From an uncultured Actinomycetes bacterium (lineage in GTDB: Bacteria; Actinomycetota; Actinomycetes; Mycobacteriales; Mycobacteriaceae), in the NCBI GenBank assembly GCA_903911165.1, contig CAIWCQ010000356.1, positions 1-23,343 on the forward strand: 23,343 bases of DNA, in the 5' to 3' direction. The notes under the pieces are model-generated. The model ran no database searches, was not told the DNA's origin, and saw nothing but the letters and a program-made list of their open reading frames with translations. The position numbers and the translations under genes are program-made. Below, in pieces: positions 1 to 7,536 of this stretch (position 1 is its first letter; every line of letters starts with the position of its first letter).

Positions 1-369
1 GAAGTAGCCGACCTCGCCGGACAGCATCAGCCGGGCACCGGCCACCAGATCCTTCTTGATGTATTTGGCGTTGAAGAAGGTGGCGGTGACCCGTGGCCGA
101 CGCTCCTTCAGCGTGACGACGAGGTACTCCCGGCGAGGCGTGCGCTTGGTCCAGCGGATTTCGGCCTTCTCGATCTCATCGATGAAGGTGACGTGCTCGC
201 CTTCCTCGGGCGGTTCGTCATCCTCGCCAAGCACGGTCGCGCCCTTGCTGTACTTGCGCGGATAGTGGCGCAACAAGCCGTCAACGGTGCGGATGCCGAA
301 GATCTCGTCGAGTGACTTCGACGCTTTGCCGCCCAGGATCCCGTCGAGCCGATCGGTCAGCGCAACCAC
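1..369 (-). CDS. recG: ATP-dependent DNA helicase RecG, N-terminal part (runs off the window)
   Basis: RecG is a double-stranded-DNA translocase that remodels stalled forks and branched recombination intermediates. Only the first 123 codons are in the window; the rest lies beyond base 1. I read the minus strand from a GTG at 369-367, giving VVALTDRLDGILGG, then FGIRTVDGLLRHYPRKY, the usual opening of actinobacterial RecG, and later VTATFFNAKYIKKDL and LMLSGEVGYF, which belong to the N-terminal OB-fold wedge domain that grips the branch point. The helicase motifs are outside the window. The GTG lies two bases after the stop of the upstream DAK2 gene, so the two are probably co-transcribed and translationally coupled. 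No internal stop or frameshift is seen in the visible part. Confidence 0.9.
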   Translation of the reverse strand, partial: MVALTDRLDGILGGKASKSLDEIFGIRTVDGLLRHYPRKYSKGATVLGEDDEPPEEGEHVTFIDEIEKAEIRWTKRTPRREYLVVTLKERRPRVTATFFNAKYIKKDLVAGARLMLSGEVGYF

Positions 370-371
370 GG

Positions 372-2021
372 CTATTCGACCCCGATCAGCAGAACGTCGC
401 CACGATGCCCGGTTCGGTAGCTGCTGAACTCGGTGCCCGGATGGCGGCGGTGGACATGCTCGGCAAGCAGGTCGGCAAACGCACCCTCCGCCGCGGCCGC
501 CGCGCCGAGAAGAACCGTGACCAGTTCCCCGCCCGGGCCGAGCAGCAGATCGATGAGGCGGATGGCCGCCGCAGCGACGTCGGCGGCCACCACCACCACT
601 TCATCACCGACGATGCCGAGTCCATCGCCGGGTCCACAGGGACCGGCCCAAGTGAGCGCCTTCGCAGCGGCCAAGCGCACCGAGCCGCACCGGGCTCCGG
701 CGGCCGCCTGGGCCATGGCGTAGCCGTCGTCGACGGCGTGACGGTCGGGATCGTGAACCGCGAGTGCAGCCAACCCCTGCACCATCGATCCGGCCGGCAC
801 CGGCACCACGTCAATGCCCCATCCGATCGCCGCGGTGCATCCGGCCACCAGATCTTCGGCCGAGACGTAGCCGTTGGGCAGCACCAGCACCGACGAAGCG
901 CCGGTATCGACCAGGGCACGCCGGAGTTGTTCGGCACTGAGGCCGTCGACCGGATCGGCCAGGTCGGCGTCCGGGATCACCACGTGGGCACCTTCGGCGC
1001 CGAATAGCTCATCGGCGCCTTTCCCATCGACTACCGCCAAGACGGCGCGCCGACGCTTCCAGGTGCCCGGAGAGACTCGGCCACCGTCCAGCGAGGCGAT
1101 CCGGATGCGGCTCAGCGCACCGGCTGCCAGACCCGCCTCAACAGCTGCACCGGCGTCGTCGGTGTGCACGTGCACCGAGTGCCAGGGAGCCGTCGCCGGT
1201 GCCAGCGACACCGAATCGCCCAGGGACTCCAGGTCCGCGCGCAGCCGTTTCAGCCCATCGGGGTCACACTCGGCGACCTGGAACATGACCTCGAACTGCG
1301 GCGGCGCGGCCTCGGTGGCACCGTGGTCACCGATCCTGGGCCCGGGCCGGTATTCGCCGCGCGCCGGCGGCTGCCCACCGAGCGCGGAGCACAGCGCATC
1401 GAGCACCACAAGCAGGCCACGCCCGCCGGCATCGACCACCCCCGCGGCGGCCAGCACCGGAAGCTGGTCAGGCGTGCGGTCCAGCGCCACCGCCGCGGCT
1501 TCTCCGGCGGCAGCGGCCACGGACGCCGGGCCGGCACCGCCCGCGGCGCATCGGTCGGCAGCCTCGGCCGCCGCCTGTAGTACCGACACCACGGTGCCTG
1601 CCACCACCACGCCGCCCATCGCGGAGACGACGAGCGCGACCGCGTGCCGCAGTGCCGCGCCGAATAGTGCGGGGTCGATATCGGTCTCGGCGCCTGCGTC
1701 GGCCGTGACCGCCGCCAGGGCCCGCAGGATCTGCCCCAGGATCACCCCGGAATTGCCTCGCGCGCCGTCCAACGCACCCCGCGCCAGTGCGGCGGTGACG
1801 CGACGCACGTCATCGGTGGCGGCCACGTCATCGGTGGCGGGCACGGCGTCAGCCTCGGCCAGTGCGGCCCGCATAGTGAAGAGCATGTTGGTGCCGGTAT
1901 CGGCGTCGGCCACCGGGAAGACGTTGAGACGGTTGATCTCATCAGCGTGTTCGGCCAGGTCATCCACGGCCCGGTGGGCCCAGGCACGCACCGCGGGGGC
2001 GTCGAGCCGCCCTTGAGGCAT
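372..2021 (-). CDS. DAK2/DhaL-domain protein of the YloV/FakA type (549 aa)
   Basis: The N-terminal ~210 residues form a DhaL (DAK2) kinase domain. NVFPVADADTGTNM at residues 33-46 supplies the metal-binding aspartates (D39, D41), GARGNSGVILGQ at 87-97 is the glycine-rich loop, and DAGGRGLLVVLDAL near 197-210 is the conserved end of the domain. The C-terminal ~300 residues match the layout of YloV-family proteins. In Firmicutes FakA uses this architecture to phosphorylate fatty acids held by FakB. No fakB/degV-like gene is visible here, so that substrate is only an inference. Start is ATG 2021-2019. The gene lies two bases from recG, probably in one transcript. From memory, M. tuberculosis carries two shorter ORFs (Rv2975c and Rv2974c) at this place; here the reading frame is intact. 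An 18-bp tandem repeat encodes ATDDVAATDDV near residues 62-72. Confidence 0.85.
   Translation of the reverse strand: MPQGRLDAPAVRAWAHRAVDDLAEHADEINRLNVFPVADADTGTNMLFTMRAALAEADAVPATDDVAATDDVRRVTAALARGALDGARGNSGVILGQILRALAAVTADAGAETDIDPALFGAALRHAVALVVSAMGGVVVAGTVVSVLQAAAEAADRCAAGGAGPASVAAAAGEAAAVALDRTPDQLPVLAAAGVVDAGGRGLLVVLDALCSALGGQPPARGEYRPGPRIGDHGATEAAPPQFEVMFQVAECDPDGLKRLRADLESLGDSVSLAPATAPWHSVHVHTDDAGAAVEAGLAAGALSRIRIASLDGGRVSPGTWKRRRAVLAVVDGKGADELFGAEGAHVVIPDADLADPVDGLSAEQLRRALVDTGASSVLVLPNGYVSAEDLVAGCTAAIGWGIDVVPVPAGSMVQGLAALAVHDPDRHAVDDGYAMAQAAAGARCGSVRLAAAKALTWAGPCGPGDGLGIVGDEVVVVAADVAAAAIRLIDLLLGPGGELVTVLLGAAAAAEGAFADLLAEHVHRRHPGTEFSSYRTGHRGDVLLIGVE
1806..1840. repeat. 18-bp tandem duplication inside the DAK2 gene
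   Basis: CACGTCATCGGTGGCGG occurs at 1806-1822 and again at 1824-1840, a period of 18 bp. In the protein this gives the repeated hexapeptide ATDDVA/ATDDVR in a loop after the DhaL metal-binding motif. The frame is kept, so the effect is a six-residue length change only. Confidence 0.85.
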
Positions 2022-2196
2022 CCGCTACCTCCCGATCCCCGGCCCGCGTTGGTCCCCGGACTTAGCTGTTGGTGTCATCGCTGTTGGTGAAGTCATAGCC
2101 GTTGGTGCTGTGTCTGTCTCGTGGAAGTGGTGCCGTCAGCCTATCCAGTCCGGGCGACAGCAGACGTCAGTCCCAACACCGCTGGGGACACCCGTT

Positions 2197-2226
2197 TTGG
2201 CGTTGGATTCACTGCGCCGGTACCCT
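2197..2226 (+). promoter_or_regulatory. Possible sigma-A promoter of rpmB
   Basis: TTGGCG at 2197-2202 and TACCCT at 2221-2226 are separated by 18 bp, an acceptable -35/-10 pair, and would give an RNA with a leader of about 65 nt before the rpmB start codon. The 2022-2296 gap between the divergent DAK2 gene and rpmB (275 bp) contains no credible coding region and must hold promoters for both directions. I see no convincing Zur-like palindrome in it. Confidence 0.35.
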
Positions 2227-2296
2227 GAGAACGTCGAGTCACCCCTGTGGTCGTTGGCTCGCTTTCGATTGTCGGCTCAAGTCAGAGGAGTTCCAC

Positions 2297-2491
2297 ATGG
2301 CTGCAGTATGTGATGTCTGCGGGAAGGGCCCTGGCTTCGGCAAGTCGGTGTCGCACTCGCATCGACGGACCAACCGCCGATGGAACCCCAATATCCAGAC
2401 CGTTCGTGCCACCGACCGCCCCGGCGGCAACAAGCACCGGGTCAACGTCTGTACGTCCTGCCTCAAGGCCGGCAAGGTCACTCGGGGCTGA
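2297..2491 (+). CDS. rpmB: 50S ribosomal protein L28, zinc-binding (C+) form
   Basis: This is a 64-residue L28 of the large ribosomal subunit. It starts [20 protein letters not shown] and carries the typical [14 protein letters not shown] segment. Two CxxC pairs, C5/C8 and C52/C55, form a zinc ribbon, so this is the C+ paralogue used when zinc is sufficient; mycobacteria usually keep a cysteine-free paralogue elsewhere under Zur control. The start is ATG 2297, preceded by AGAGGAG at 2284-2290, an ideal ribosome-binding site. The frame is open upstream to 2102, but those codons have no L28 similarity. It is a single gene, divergent from the DAK2 protein and convergent with ung, with only 24 bases between the two stop codons. 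Confidence 0.96.
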   Translation: MAAVCDVCGKGPGFGKSVSHSHRRTNRRWNPNIQTVRATDRPGGNKHRVNVCTSCLKAGKVTRG

Positions 2492-2515
2492 AGTCACTCG
2501 GGGCCACCCGGGGGG

Positions 2516-3193
2516 TCACGACAGCCGCCAGTCCACCGGTTCGGCACCCTCGCCGGCCAGTAACTCGTTGGCCCGACTGAAGGGTCGCGACCCGAAGAAC
2601 CCCCGATTGGCCGACAGCGGCGACGGGTGGGCCGACTCGATCACCGGGCACCCGGTCAACATCGGGGCGAGCGTCGCGGCATCGCGCCCCCACAGAATCG
2701 CCACCAGTGGCCGATCGCGGGCGACCAGAGCGCGGATCGCGCACTCGGTGACCTCTTCCCAGCCCTGTCCGCGGTGCGAGGCTGGCGCGCCCGCGCGCAC
2801 CGTAAGCACCCGGTTGAGCAGCAGGACACCGCGCTGGGCCCACTCGGTCAGGTCACCGCTGGCCGGGGCCGGGTAGCCGAGATCAGCGGTGTACTCGGTG
2901 AAGATGTTGGTCAGACTGCGCGGCAACGGCCGCACCCCGGGGGCGACCGAGAAACTCAAGCCCACCGCGTGCCCCGGTGTCGGATAGGGGTCCTGGCCGA
3001 CAATAAGCACTCTTACCTGCGCCATCGGAAATGTGAAGGCGCGGAGCACATCGGGGCCCGGCGGCAGATAACCGCGGCCCGCGGCGATCTCAGCGCGCAG
3101 GAACGCACCCACTCGTGCCACCTGCTCGCCCACCGGCTCCAGCGCCGCTGCCCACCCGGCCTCCACCAAATCGGTCAGGGGCCGGGCGCTCAC
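2516..3193 (-). CDS. ung: Uracil-DNA glycosylase, family 1
   Basis: Removes uracil from DNA as the first step of base-excision repair, important in high-GC genomes with frequent cytosine deamination. The protein has the water-activating loop [17 protein letters not shown] and the minor-groove loop [18 protein letters not shown] near the C-terminus. These contain the catalytic Asp and His (D68 and H189 with the start used here). The end PVDWRLS is typical of mycobacterial Ung. I choose GTG 3193-3191 (225 aa, VSARPLTDL), which aligns with the M. tuberculosis start as I recall it. A TTG three codons upstream (3202) is open but less likely. TAGTTT lies 7 nt before the GTG, suggesting a leaderless mRNA. 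Convergent with rpmB, divergent from the GH6 gene. Confidence 0.95.
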   Translation of the reverse strand: MSARPLTDLVEAGWAAALEPVGEQVARVGAFLRAEIAAGRGYLPPGPDVLRAFTFPMAQVRVLIVGQDPYPTPGHAVGLSFSVAPGVRPLPRSLTNIFTEYTADLGYPAPASGDLTEWAQRGVLLLNRVLTVRAGAPASHRGQGWEEVTECAIRALVARDRPLVAILWGRDAATLAPMLTGCPVIESAHPSPLSANRGFFGSRPFSRANELLAGEGAEPVDWRLS

Positions 3194-3200
3194 CCGGGAC

Positions 3201-3206
3201 AAACTA
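3201..3206 (-). promoter_or_regulatory. Putative -10 box for leaderless ung mRNA
   Basis: On the minus strand TAGTTT (3206 to 3201) is followed by 7 nt and then GTG at 3193. No purine-rich ribosome-binding site lies between them. This spacing puts the expected transcription start on or next to the start codon. No clear -35 element is seen. Confidence 0.4.
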
Positions 3207-3243
3207 GCTCATGGCTGCCTGCACCGGCGTTACCGACCGGGGC

Positions 3244-3249
3244 TATATT
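3244..3249 (+). promoter_or_regulatory. Putative -10 box for leaderless GH6 cellulase mRNA
   Basis: TATATT at 3244-3249 is the best -10 hexamer in the ung/GH6 interval. It is followed by exactly 6 nt and then GTG at 3256, so transcription would begin at the start codon. The placement also argues against the longer ATG 3211 start, because the -10 box would then be inside the gene. Confidence 0.5.
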
Positions 3250-3255
3250 TCCGGC

Positions 3256-4287
3256 GTGATCTCCTCAGTTGCCGATGCCATCGCGCGGTGGGTCGCCCCC
3301 GTCGTCGTGGTGGCGGCCGCCGCCACCATGACCACTCCCGTCGACCCGCCAACCGTCGACTCCCAACAGCGCGGACACGGTCCGACGGTGCGCCTGGCCG
3401 CAGAGGCGAACCCACTGGCCGGCAGGCCCTTCTACGTCGATCCCATCTCCAGGGCCATGGCCGCCGCGAAAAGCGCCAACCCGCCGAGTCCGGAATTGAC
3501 CGTCATCGCCAACACGCCCCAGGCGTACTGGCTCGACCACGCCTTCCCGACCGCCACCGTCGCCGGCACCGTCTCCCGATACGCCGGCGCGGCCCAAGCC
3601 GCCGGCGCCATGCCGATCCTGGCGCTGTATGCGATCCCGAACCGTGACTGCGGCAGCTTCGCGGCCGGCGGGTTCGCGACCGCTGCGGGCTATCGCGGGT
3701 GGATCGACGCCGTCGCCGCCGGTCTGGGCTCGCTGCCGGCGGCGATAATCCTCGAACCGGACGCCCTGGCCATGGCGGACTGTCTGTCTCCCGGACAGCG
3801 CCAGGAACGCTTCGACGTGCTGAGTTACGCCGTCGACACGCTGACGCAAAACCCGGCCGCCGCGGTGTACGTCGACGGCGGACACTCGCGCTGGGTCAGC
3901 GCCGAGGATATGGCCGGCCGACTGAACGCCGTCGGCGTAGACCAGGCGAGAGGCTTCAGCCTTAACATTACGAACTACTACACCACCGAGGAGGAGATCG
4001 GCTACGGCGAGACGATCTCAGCGCTCACCGGCGGATCGCACTATGTGATCGACACCTCGCGCAACGGGGCCGGACCGCTACCCGACGCCCCGCTGAGTTG
4101 GTGCAATCCGGGCGGACGCGCACTGGGCGTCGCGCCGACCACCGCCACCGCGGGCGCGCACGCCGACGCCTACCTGTGGCTCAAACGCGTCGGTGAGTCC
4201 GATGGGTCGTGCGATCGCGGGGATCCCCCGGCCGGCCGCTTCATCAATGAGTACGCGATCGAACTGGTTCGCAACGCGGGCGGTTAG
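3256..4287 (+). CDS. Secreted glycoside hydrolase family 6 (endoglucanase/cellobiohydrolase)
   Basis: GH6 enzymes invert and cleave beta-1,4-glucan chains. With the GTG 3256 start the protein is 343 aa: a signal peptide with hydrophobic core WVAPVVVVAAAATM, then NPLAGRPFYVDP, the usual GH6 opening. Catalytic landmarks are all present: IPNRDCG (D131), LEPDALA with the general acid D169, and GESDG (D316). Their spacing of 38 and 147 residues is nearly that recalled for Thermobifida fusca Cel6A (D79, D117, D265). No cellulose-binding module is present, as is common in mycobacterial CelA proteins. An upstream ATG at 3211 adds 15 residues, but the TATATT box and the signal peptide favour 3256. The stop is five bases from that of convergent thiL. 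Not present at this locus in M. tuberculosis as I recall. Confidence 0.9.
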   Translation: MISSVADAIARWVAPVVVVAAAATMTTPVDPPTVDSQQRGHGPTVRLAAEANPLAGRPFYVDPISRAMAAAKSANPPSPELTVIANTPQAYWLDHAFPTATVAGTVSRYAGAAQAAGAMPILALYAIPNRDCGSFAAGGFATAAGYRGWIDAVAAGLGSLPAAIILEPDALAMADCLSPGQRQERFDVLSYAVDTLTQNPAAAVYVDGGHSRWVSAEDMAGRLNAVGVDQARGFSLNITNYYTTEEEIGYGETISALTGGSHYVIDTSRNGAGPLPDAPLSWCNPGGRALGVAPTTATAGAHADAYLWLKRVGESDGSCDRGDPPAGRFINEYAIELVRNAGG

Positions 4288-4292
4288 CGCGG

Positions 4293-5249
4293 TCAGTCGA
4301 AGGATTGCCAACCCGCCGGACCGGACCACGGCGCACCATCGAGGAGAACCACCCCGGCGCCGGCCCGAACGGTCCCGACCACCCGCCACCCCGGCGGCGG
4401 CGAGTCCGGAAAGCAGCCCACCAGCGCGTGATCCTCGCCGCCGGCCAGCACCAGCGCCCAGGGGTCGGCCCCGGCAGCGCCGGCGGCCTCGGTCACCGCA
4501 TCGACATCGGTGCGCAGGGCTTCCCGATGGAGATCCATCGTCACCCCGGATGCCTCCGCAATCTGGCCCAGGTCGGCCAGCAGGCCGTCGGAGACATCGG
4601 TCATCGCCTGCGCTCCGGCCGCAGCGGCAGACCGCCCCTGCCCGTACGGCGGCCGCGGCACCAGATGCCGGCCGCGAATGTCGGCGAATGCGTCGATTCC
4701 GTTGCTCCACAACGCATATCCCGCCGCCGAACGGCCCAGATCACCGGCCACCGCGATCACCGCTCCAACTCGCGCCCCGCTGCGCAACACCGCCGGTCGA
4801 CCACCGAGGTCCCCCAGCGCAGCCACCGATACCACCCAGTGCTCGCTGGCAACCAGATCCCCGCCAACAATGCCGGCGCCAAGGGTGTCGGCCTCGGCCC
4901 ACAGGCCGTCACCGAGTTCGGCCACCTGAGCCGCCGAGGTTGTCGCGGGCGCACCGAGGGCCACCACGAATGCTGTGGGGCGCGCACCCATCGCCTCAAT
5001 GTCGGCTGCGTTTTGAGCAATGGCCTTGCGGCCGACGTCATAGGCACTCGACCAGTCCAGTCGAAAATGCCGGCCCTCGACGAGCATGTCGGTGCTCACC
5101 ACTACCCGGCCGTCCGGTGCATCGACCACCGCGGCGTCATCGCCCGGTCCGACACTGACACCGGTGGGCCACGGACGTCGGGCGATCAGGCGCTCGATCA
5201 CCGCGAACTCCCCCACCTGCTGCAGGGTGGGTTCGGAGCCCTCTGCCAC
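4293..5249 (-). CDS. thiL: Thiamine-monophosphate kinase
   Basis: Phosphorylates thiamine monophosphate to the active cofactor thiamine diphosphate, using ATP and Mg2+. The 318-residue protein has the PurM/ThiL family signatures in order: GEFAVIERL near the start, VGPGDDAAVV (D37, D38), STDMLVEGRHF (D54), AADIEAMGA, GGDLV, then TDVSDGLLADLGQ and GGEDHALVG in the second half. Start is GTG 5249-5247, with GAGGAG about 6 nt upstream on the minus strand. It is divergent from the DUF3515 gene and nearly abuts the convergent cellulase. No TPP riboswitch is apparent in its 92-nt upstream region. Confidence 0.95.
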   Translation of the reverse strand: MAEGSEPTLQQVGEFAVIERLIARRPWPTGVSVGPGDDAAVVDAPDGRVVVSTDMLVEGRHFRLDWSSAYDVGRKAIAQNAADIEAMGARPTAFVVALGAPATTSAAQVAELGDGLWAEADTLGAGIVGGDLVASEHWVVSVAALGDLGGRPAVLRSGARVGAVIAVAGDLGRSAAGYALWSNGIDAFADIRGRHLVPRPPYGQGRSAAAAGAQAMTDVSDGLLADLGQIAEASGVTMDLHREALRTDVDAVTEAAGAAGADPWALVLAGGEDHALVGCFPDSPPPGWRVVGTVRAGAGVVLLDGAPWSGPAGWQSFD

Positions 5250-5287
5250 CGCGTCTCCTCTGCCCGGGCCCTTGCGGGAACCTGCGG

Positions 5288-5308
5288 TACGTTGAGCACG
5301 CCAGTCTA
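5288..5308. promoter_or_regulatory. Possible face-to-face -10 boxes of thiL and the DUF3515 gene
   Basis: TACGTT (5288-5293, plus) could serve the DUF3515 gene and TAGACT (5308-5303, minus) could serve thiL. Transcription would start near 5300 and 5296 and diverge. The two polymerase footprints would overlap almost completely in this 92-bp gap, so the promoters might compete. Neither has a good -35 match. Confidence 0.3.
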
Positions 5309-5341
5309 GGTGGACCGGCGCACGGCAGACGAGGAGACGAG

Positions 5342-5875
5342 GTGGCGGGCGATCCCCCCGATGGGCCGCCCCGCGCCCTGATGATCGCCGCTGTCGCTAT
5401 CGCCGTCACCGCTCTCGCCACTGTGCTGACGATCGCCGCCACCCGGGACACACCAGCCGCCCCGGTCGTCATCGCGGCCGTGCCCGCACCCGGTGCGCAG
5501 ACCCCGGAATGCCAGGCGCTGATCAACGCACTGCCGGATCGCCTCGGCGATCTCCCGCGCGCCGCCACCGCGGAGCCGACCCCGGCCGGCACTGCGGCAT
5601 GGCGCGCCAACGGCGAACCGGTGATCCTGCGCTGTGGACTGGGCCGGCCGGCCGAGTTCGTCGTCGGCGCACCCATCCAGGTGGTCAACGACGTCGAGTG
5701 GTTCCGGATCGACGATGCAGCCATCGCTCGCAGCACCTGGGTCAGTGTGGACCGGCCGGTGTACGTTGCGCTGACCCTGCCGGCCGGGTCGGGGCCAACC
5801 GCGATCCAGTCGGTTTCCGATGTGATCGCACGAACAATGGCGGCAATGCCGATCCGCCCCGGGCCACCGGCCTGA
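5342..5875 (+). CDS. DUF3515 family membrane-anchored protein
   Basis: A 177-residue protein, equivalent by position to Rv2980, of a family found in Actinobacteria with no established function. A proline-rich N-terminus precedes one hydrophobic segment (about residues 12-33) that should act as a signal anchor, leaving about 140 residues outside the membrane. The exported part has two cysteines (C57 in TPECQAL and C98 in ILRCGLG) that could form a disulfide. It also has VNDVEWFRIDD, a conserved block in this family. Start is GTG 5342 with ACGAGGAGACGAG directly upstream. It lies between thiL and ddl, both on the other strand, so it is probably transcribed alone. No enzyme motif is visible. Confidence 0.75.
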   Translation: MAGDPPDGPPRALMIAAVAIAVTALATVLTIAATRDTPAAPVVIAAVPAPGAQTPECQALINALPDRLGDLPRAATAEPTPAGTAAWRANGEPVILRCGLGRPAEFVVGAPIQVVNDVEWFRIDDAAIARSTWVSVDRPVYVALTLPAGSGPTAIQSVSDVIARTMAAMPIRPGPPA

Positions 5876-5887
5876 GCGCCACCGGTT

Positions 5888-6943
5888 TCAGCGCAACCCG
5901 GTGCCGCGCGCCAGAGCCGTCTGGACCATGGTCCCCAACAGGGTCGGATAGTCCACTCCGCTTGCTCCCCACATCCGCGGAAACATCGAGATGGTGGTGA
6001 ACCCCGGCATCGTGTTGATTTCGTTGACCACCGGCCCGGAGTCGGTGAGAAAGAAGTCGACCCTCGCCAGGCCTTGGCAATCCAACGCGGTGAAAGTGCG
6101 AATCGCCAAGCTCTGCAACGTCTTTGCAACGTTGTCATCCAACGCCGCGGGCACGTCAAGTTCAGCGGCATCATCGAGATATTTGGTATCGAAGTCGTAG
6201 ACGCCGACCCCGGGAACTCTGATCTCACCGATCGTGCTCGCTCTCACCGAGCCGTCCGGGAACTCAAGCACCCCGCACTCGAGTTCCCTTCCTTCGATCG
6301 CGGCCTCAACGATCACTTTCGGGTCATGGCGTCGGGCGTCGGCGATTGCGGTGGCCAACCCCGATTCGGCGGATACCCGGCTCACCCCGATCGAGGATCC
6401 GCCGCGCGCCGGTTTGACGAAGAGCGGAAAACCAAGGCGATCAAGGTCGTTGGCCGTCGGAGCGCTCTGCCCGGGCCGCAGCACCACGTAGTCACCAATC
6501 GGCAGTCCGGCGGCGGCGCACAGCTTCTTGGAGAACTCCTTGTCCATCCCGGCCGCACTGGCGAAGACACCGGCACCCACGTAGGGAACCCCGGCGAGTT
6601 CGAGTAGTCCTTGAATTGTGCCGTCCTCTCCGTAGGGACCGTGTAACACCGGGAAAACCACGTCCACCGAGTCAAGAATCCCGGGCGCGAGCGCCAATGG
6701 CGTCTCCGACTCCCCGCGGACCTCAGGGAGCCGCCGATCGGTGATCATCAGATCCTCCGGACCCGCATTAGTACGCAGCCAGGTGCCGTCCGGGCTGATC
6801 CCGACCGCAATCACCTCGAAGCGCTCCGGATCGAGATGACGAAGGATGCTGCCCGCGGACACACACGAAATGGCATGCTCGGAACTGCGGCCACCATAGA
6901 CGACGGCGACGCGGATCCTGGCTTGGTGAGGACGAGCAGTCAC
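5888..6943 (-). CDS. ddl: D-alanine--D-alanine ligase
   Basis: Joins two D-alanines with ATP to make the dipeptide end of the peptidoglycan stem; a cytoplasmic ATP-grasp enzyme. The 351-residue protein has [17 protein letters not shown] at the N-terminus, [16 protein letters not shown] (~100-115), [14 protein letters not shown] (ATP loop, ~177-190), and the Mg2+-binding RVDFFL...[10 protein letters not shown] (E308, N310). The start is GTG 6943-6941. The frame matches M. tuberculosis DdlA closely by eye, although a loop near residue 88 is shorter. It is divergent from the small lipoprotein gene and is not in an operon with gpsA here because two genes intervene. Confidence 0.96.
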   Translation of the reverse strand: MTARPHQARIRVAVVYGGRSSEHAISCVSAGSILRHLDPERFEVIAVGISPDGTWLRTNAGPEDLMITDRRLPEVRGESETPLALAPGILDSVDVVFPVLHGPYGEDGTIQGLLELAGVPYVGAGVFASAAGMDKEFSKKLCAAAGLPIGDYVVLRPGQSAPTANDLDRLGFPLFVKPARGGSSIGVSRVSAESGLATAIADARRHDPKVIVEAAIEGRELECGVLEFPDGSVRASTIGEIRVPGVGVYDFDTKYLDDAAELDVPAALDDNVAKTLQSLAIRTFTALDCQGLARVDFFLTDSGPVVNEINTMPGFTTISMFPRMWGASGVDYPTLLGTMVQTALARGTGLR

Positions 6944-6952
6944 AAACTAGAG

Positions 6953-6958
6953 AGGCTA
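6953..6958 (-). promoter_or_regulatory. Possible -10 box of ddl
   Basis: TAGCCT (6958 to 6953, minus) lies 9 nt before the ddl GTG, predicting a leader of only a few nucleotides. There is no purine-rich ribosome-binding site in this stretch. A second hexamer, TAGTTT, directly touches the GTG and is too close to serve it. Confidence 0.25.
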
Positions 6959-6997
6959 CAGCGGCATCCTGCTACCGATACAACAGAACGCGTTGGC

Positions 6998-7003
6998 TAC
7001 GGT
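6998..7003 (+). promoter_or_regulatory. Putative -10 box for leaderless lipoprotein mRNA
   Basis: TACGGT at 6998-7003 is followed by 7 nt (CTGCGGT) and ATG at 7011. No ribosome-binding site precedes the ATG. The geometry predicts transcription starting on the A of ATG. Confidence 0.4.
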
Positions 7004-7010
7004 CTGCGGT

Positions 7011-7514
7011 ATGGAAATCCAGTCCTCTCGCTCCAGCCTGCTTCTGCCACGCACCAGCGCACCCGCATTTGCCGCCGCCGTGATGCTCGCAGCGGTAATC
7101 GTCGGATGTTCGAAACCCGCCACCTATGACCAATCCGCACCGGCCGTCGGTAGCAATGCCGAGGCCACTACCCAAGTCACTCGTCTTTTCGAAGGCGTGC
7201 TGAAAAAGGACGAGGCGGATCTGAAGAAGTTTCTCGCACCCAACTTCGTACTCCAGCGCAGCGACGGCGATGGCATTTCTCGCGACACCTTTATCGCAGG
7301 CCTTCCGGACCTGAGCTCCTACAAGCTCGGAGCGATCACCGGATCGGAATACGGCAACACCCTGACTGCCACCTACAGCGCCAGCACCGAGTTGATCGTT
7401 GACGGCCGCAAGTTCCCGTCGACGCCCAACCCGTTTCTGAGTACCTTCGTGCGCGCAGACGGCGAATGGCACTTGGTCTCGCACGGCAACTTCGCCGTTG
7501 CTGATGCCGGATAG
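7011..7514 (+). CDS. Putative NTF2/SnoaL-like (DUF4440-like) lipoprotein
   Basis: A 167-residue protein with an export signal (hydrophobic AFAAAVMLAAVIVGC) ending in a lipobox, IVGC, at residues 30-33; C33 would be lipidated after signal peptidase II cleavage. The mature part has the order of short helix and curved beta-sheet segments of NTF2-like proteins: TTQVTRLFEGVLKKDEADLK, FLAPNFVLQRSDGDG, then TLTATYSAS and a terminal FVRADGEWHLVSHGNF strand pair, the common DUF4440/SnoaL ending. No catalytic residues can be assigned, so a ligand-binding or envelope role is inferred only. ATG 7011 is chosen over TTG 6993 because it gives a standard signal peptide and fits the TACGGT box. Flanked by convergent genes, so transcribed alone. 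Confidence 0.7.
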   Translation: MEIQSSRSSLLLPRTSAPAFAAAVMLAAVIVGCSKPATYDQSAPAVGSNAEATTQVTRLFEGVLKKDEADLKKFLAPNFVLQRSDGDGISRDTFIAGLPDLSSYKLGAITGSEYGNTLTATYSASTELIVDGRKFPSTPNPFLSTFVRADGEWHLVSHGNFAVADAG

Positions 7515-7536
7515 CGAGACGGCAGGTAGCTGCGCC

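Noticed and set aside
874..2016. Plus-strand 380-aa ORF opposite the DAK2 gene
   Set aside because: A long antisense frame expected from GC-rich codon bias; composition is Ala/Ser/Arg/Thr-rich with no domain, and the minus-strand protein has intact DhaL motifs.
2102..2296. N-terminal extension of rpmB to the GTG at 2102
   Set aside because: L28 similarity starts exactly at ATG 2297, which has its own AGAGGAG site; the upstream codons cross the probable promoter.
3211..3255. Upstream ATG 3211 as the GH6 cellulase start
   Set aside because: It would put the TATATT -10 box inside the coding region and spoil the signal-peptide n-region; GTG 3256 fits both.
5250..5341. TPP riboswitch upstream of thiL
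   Set aside because: The 92-bp gap lacks the conserved CUGAGA and thi-box elements and is mostly promoter and ribosome-binding sites.
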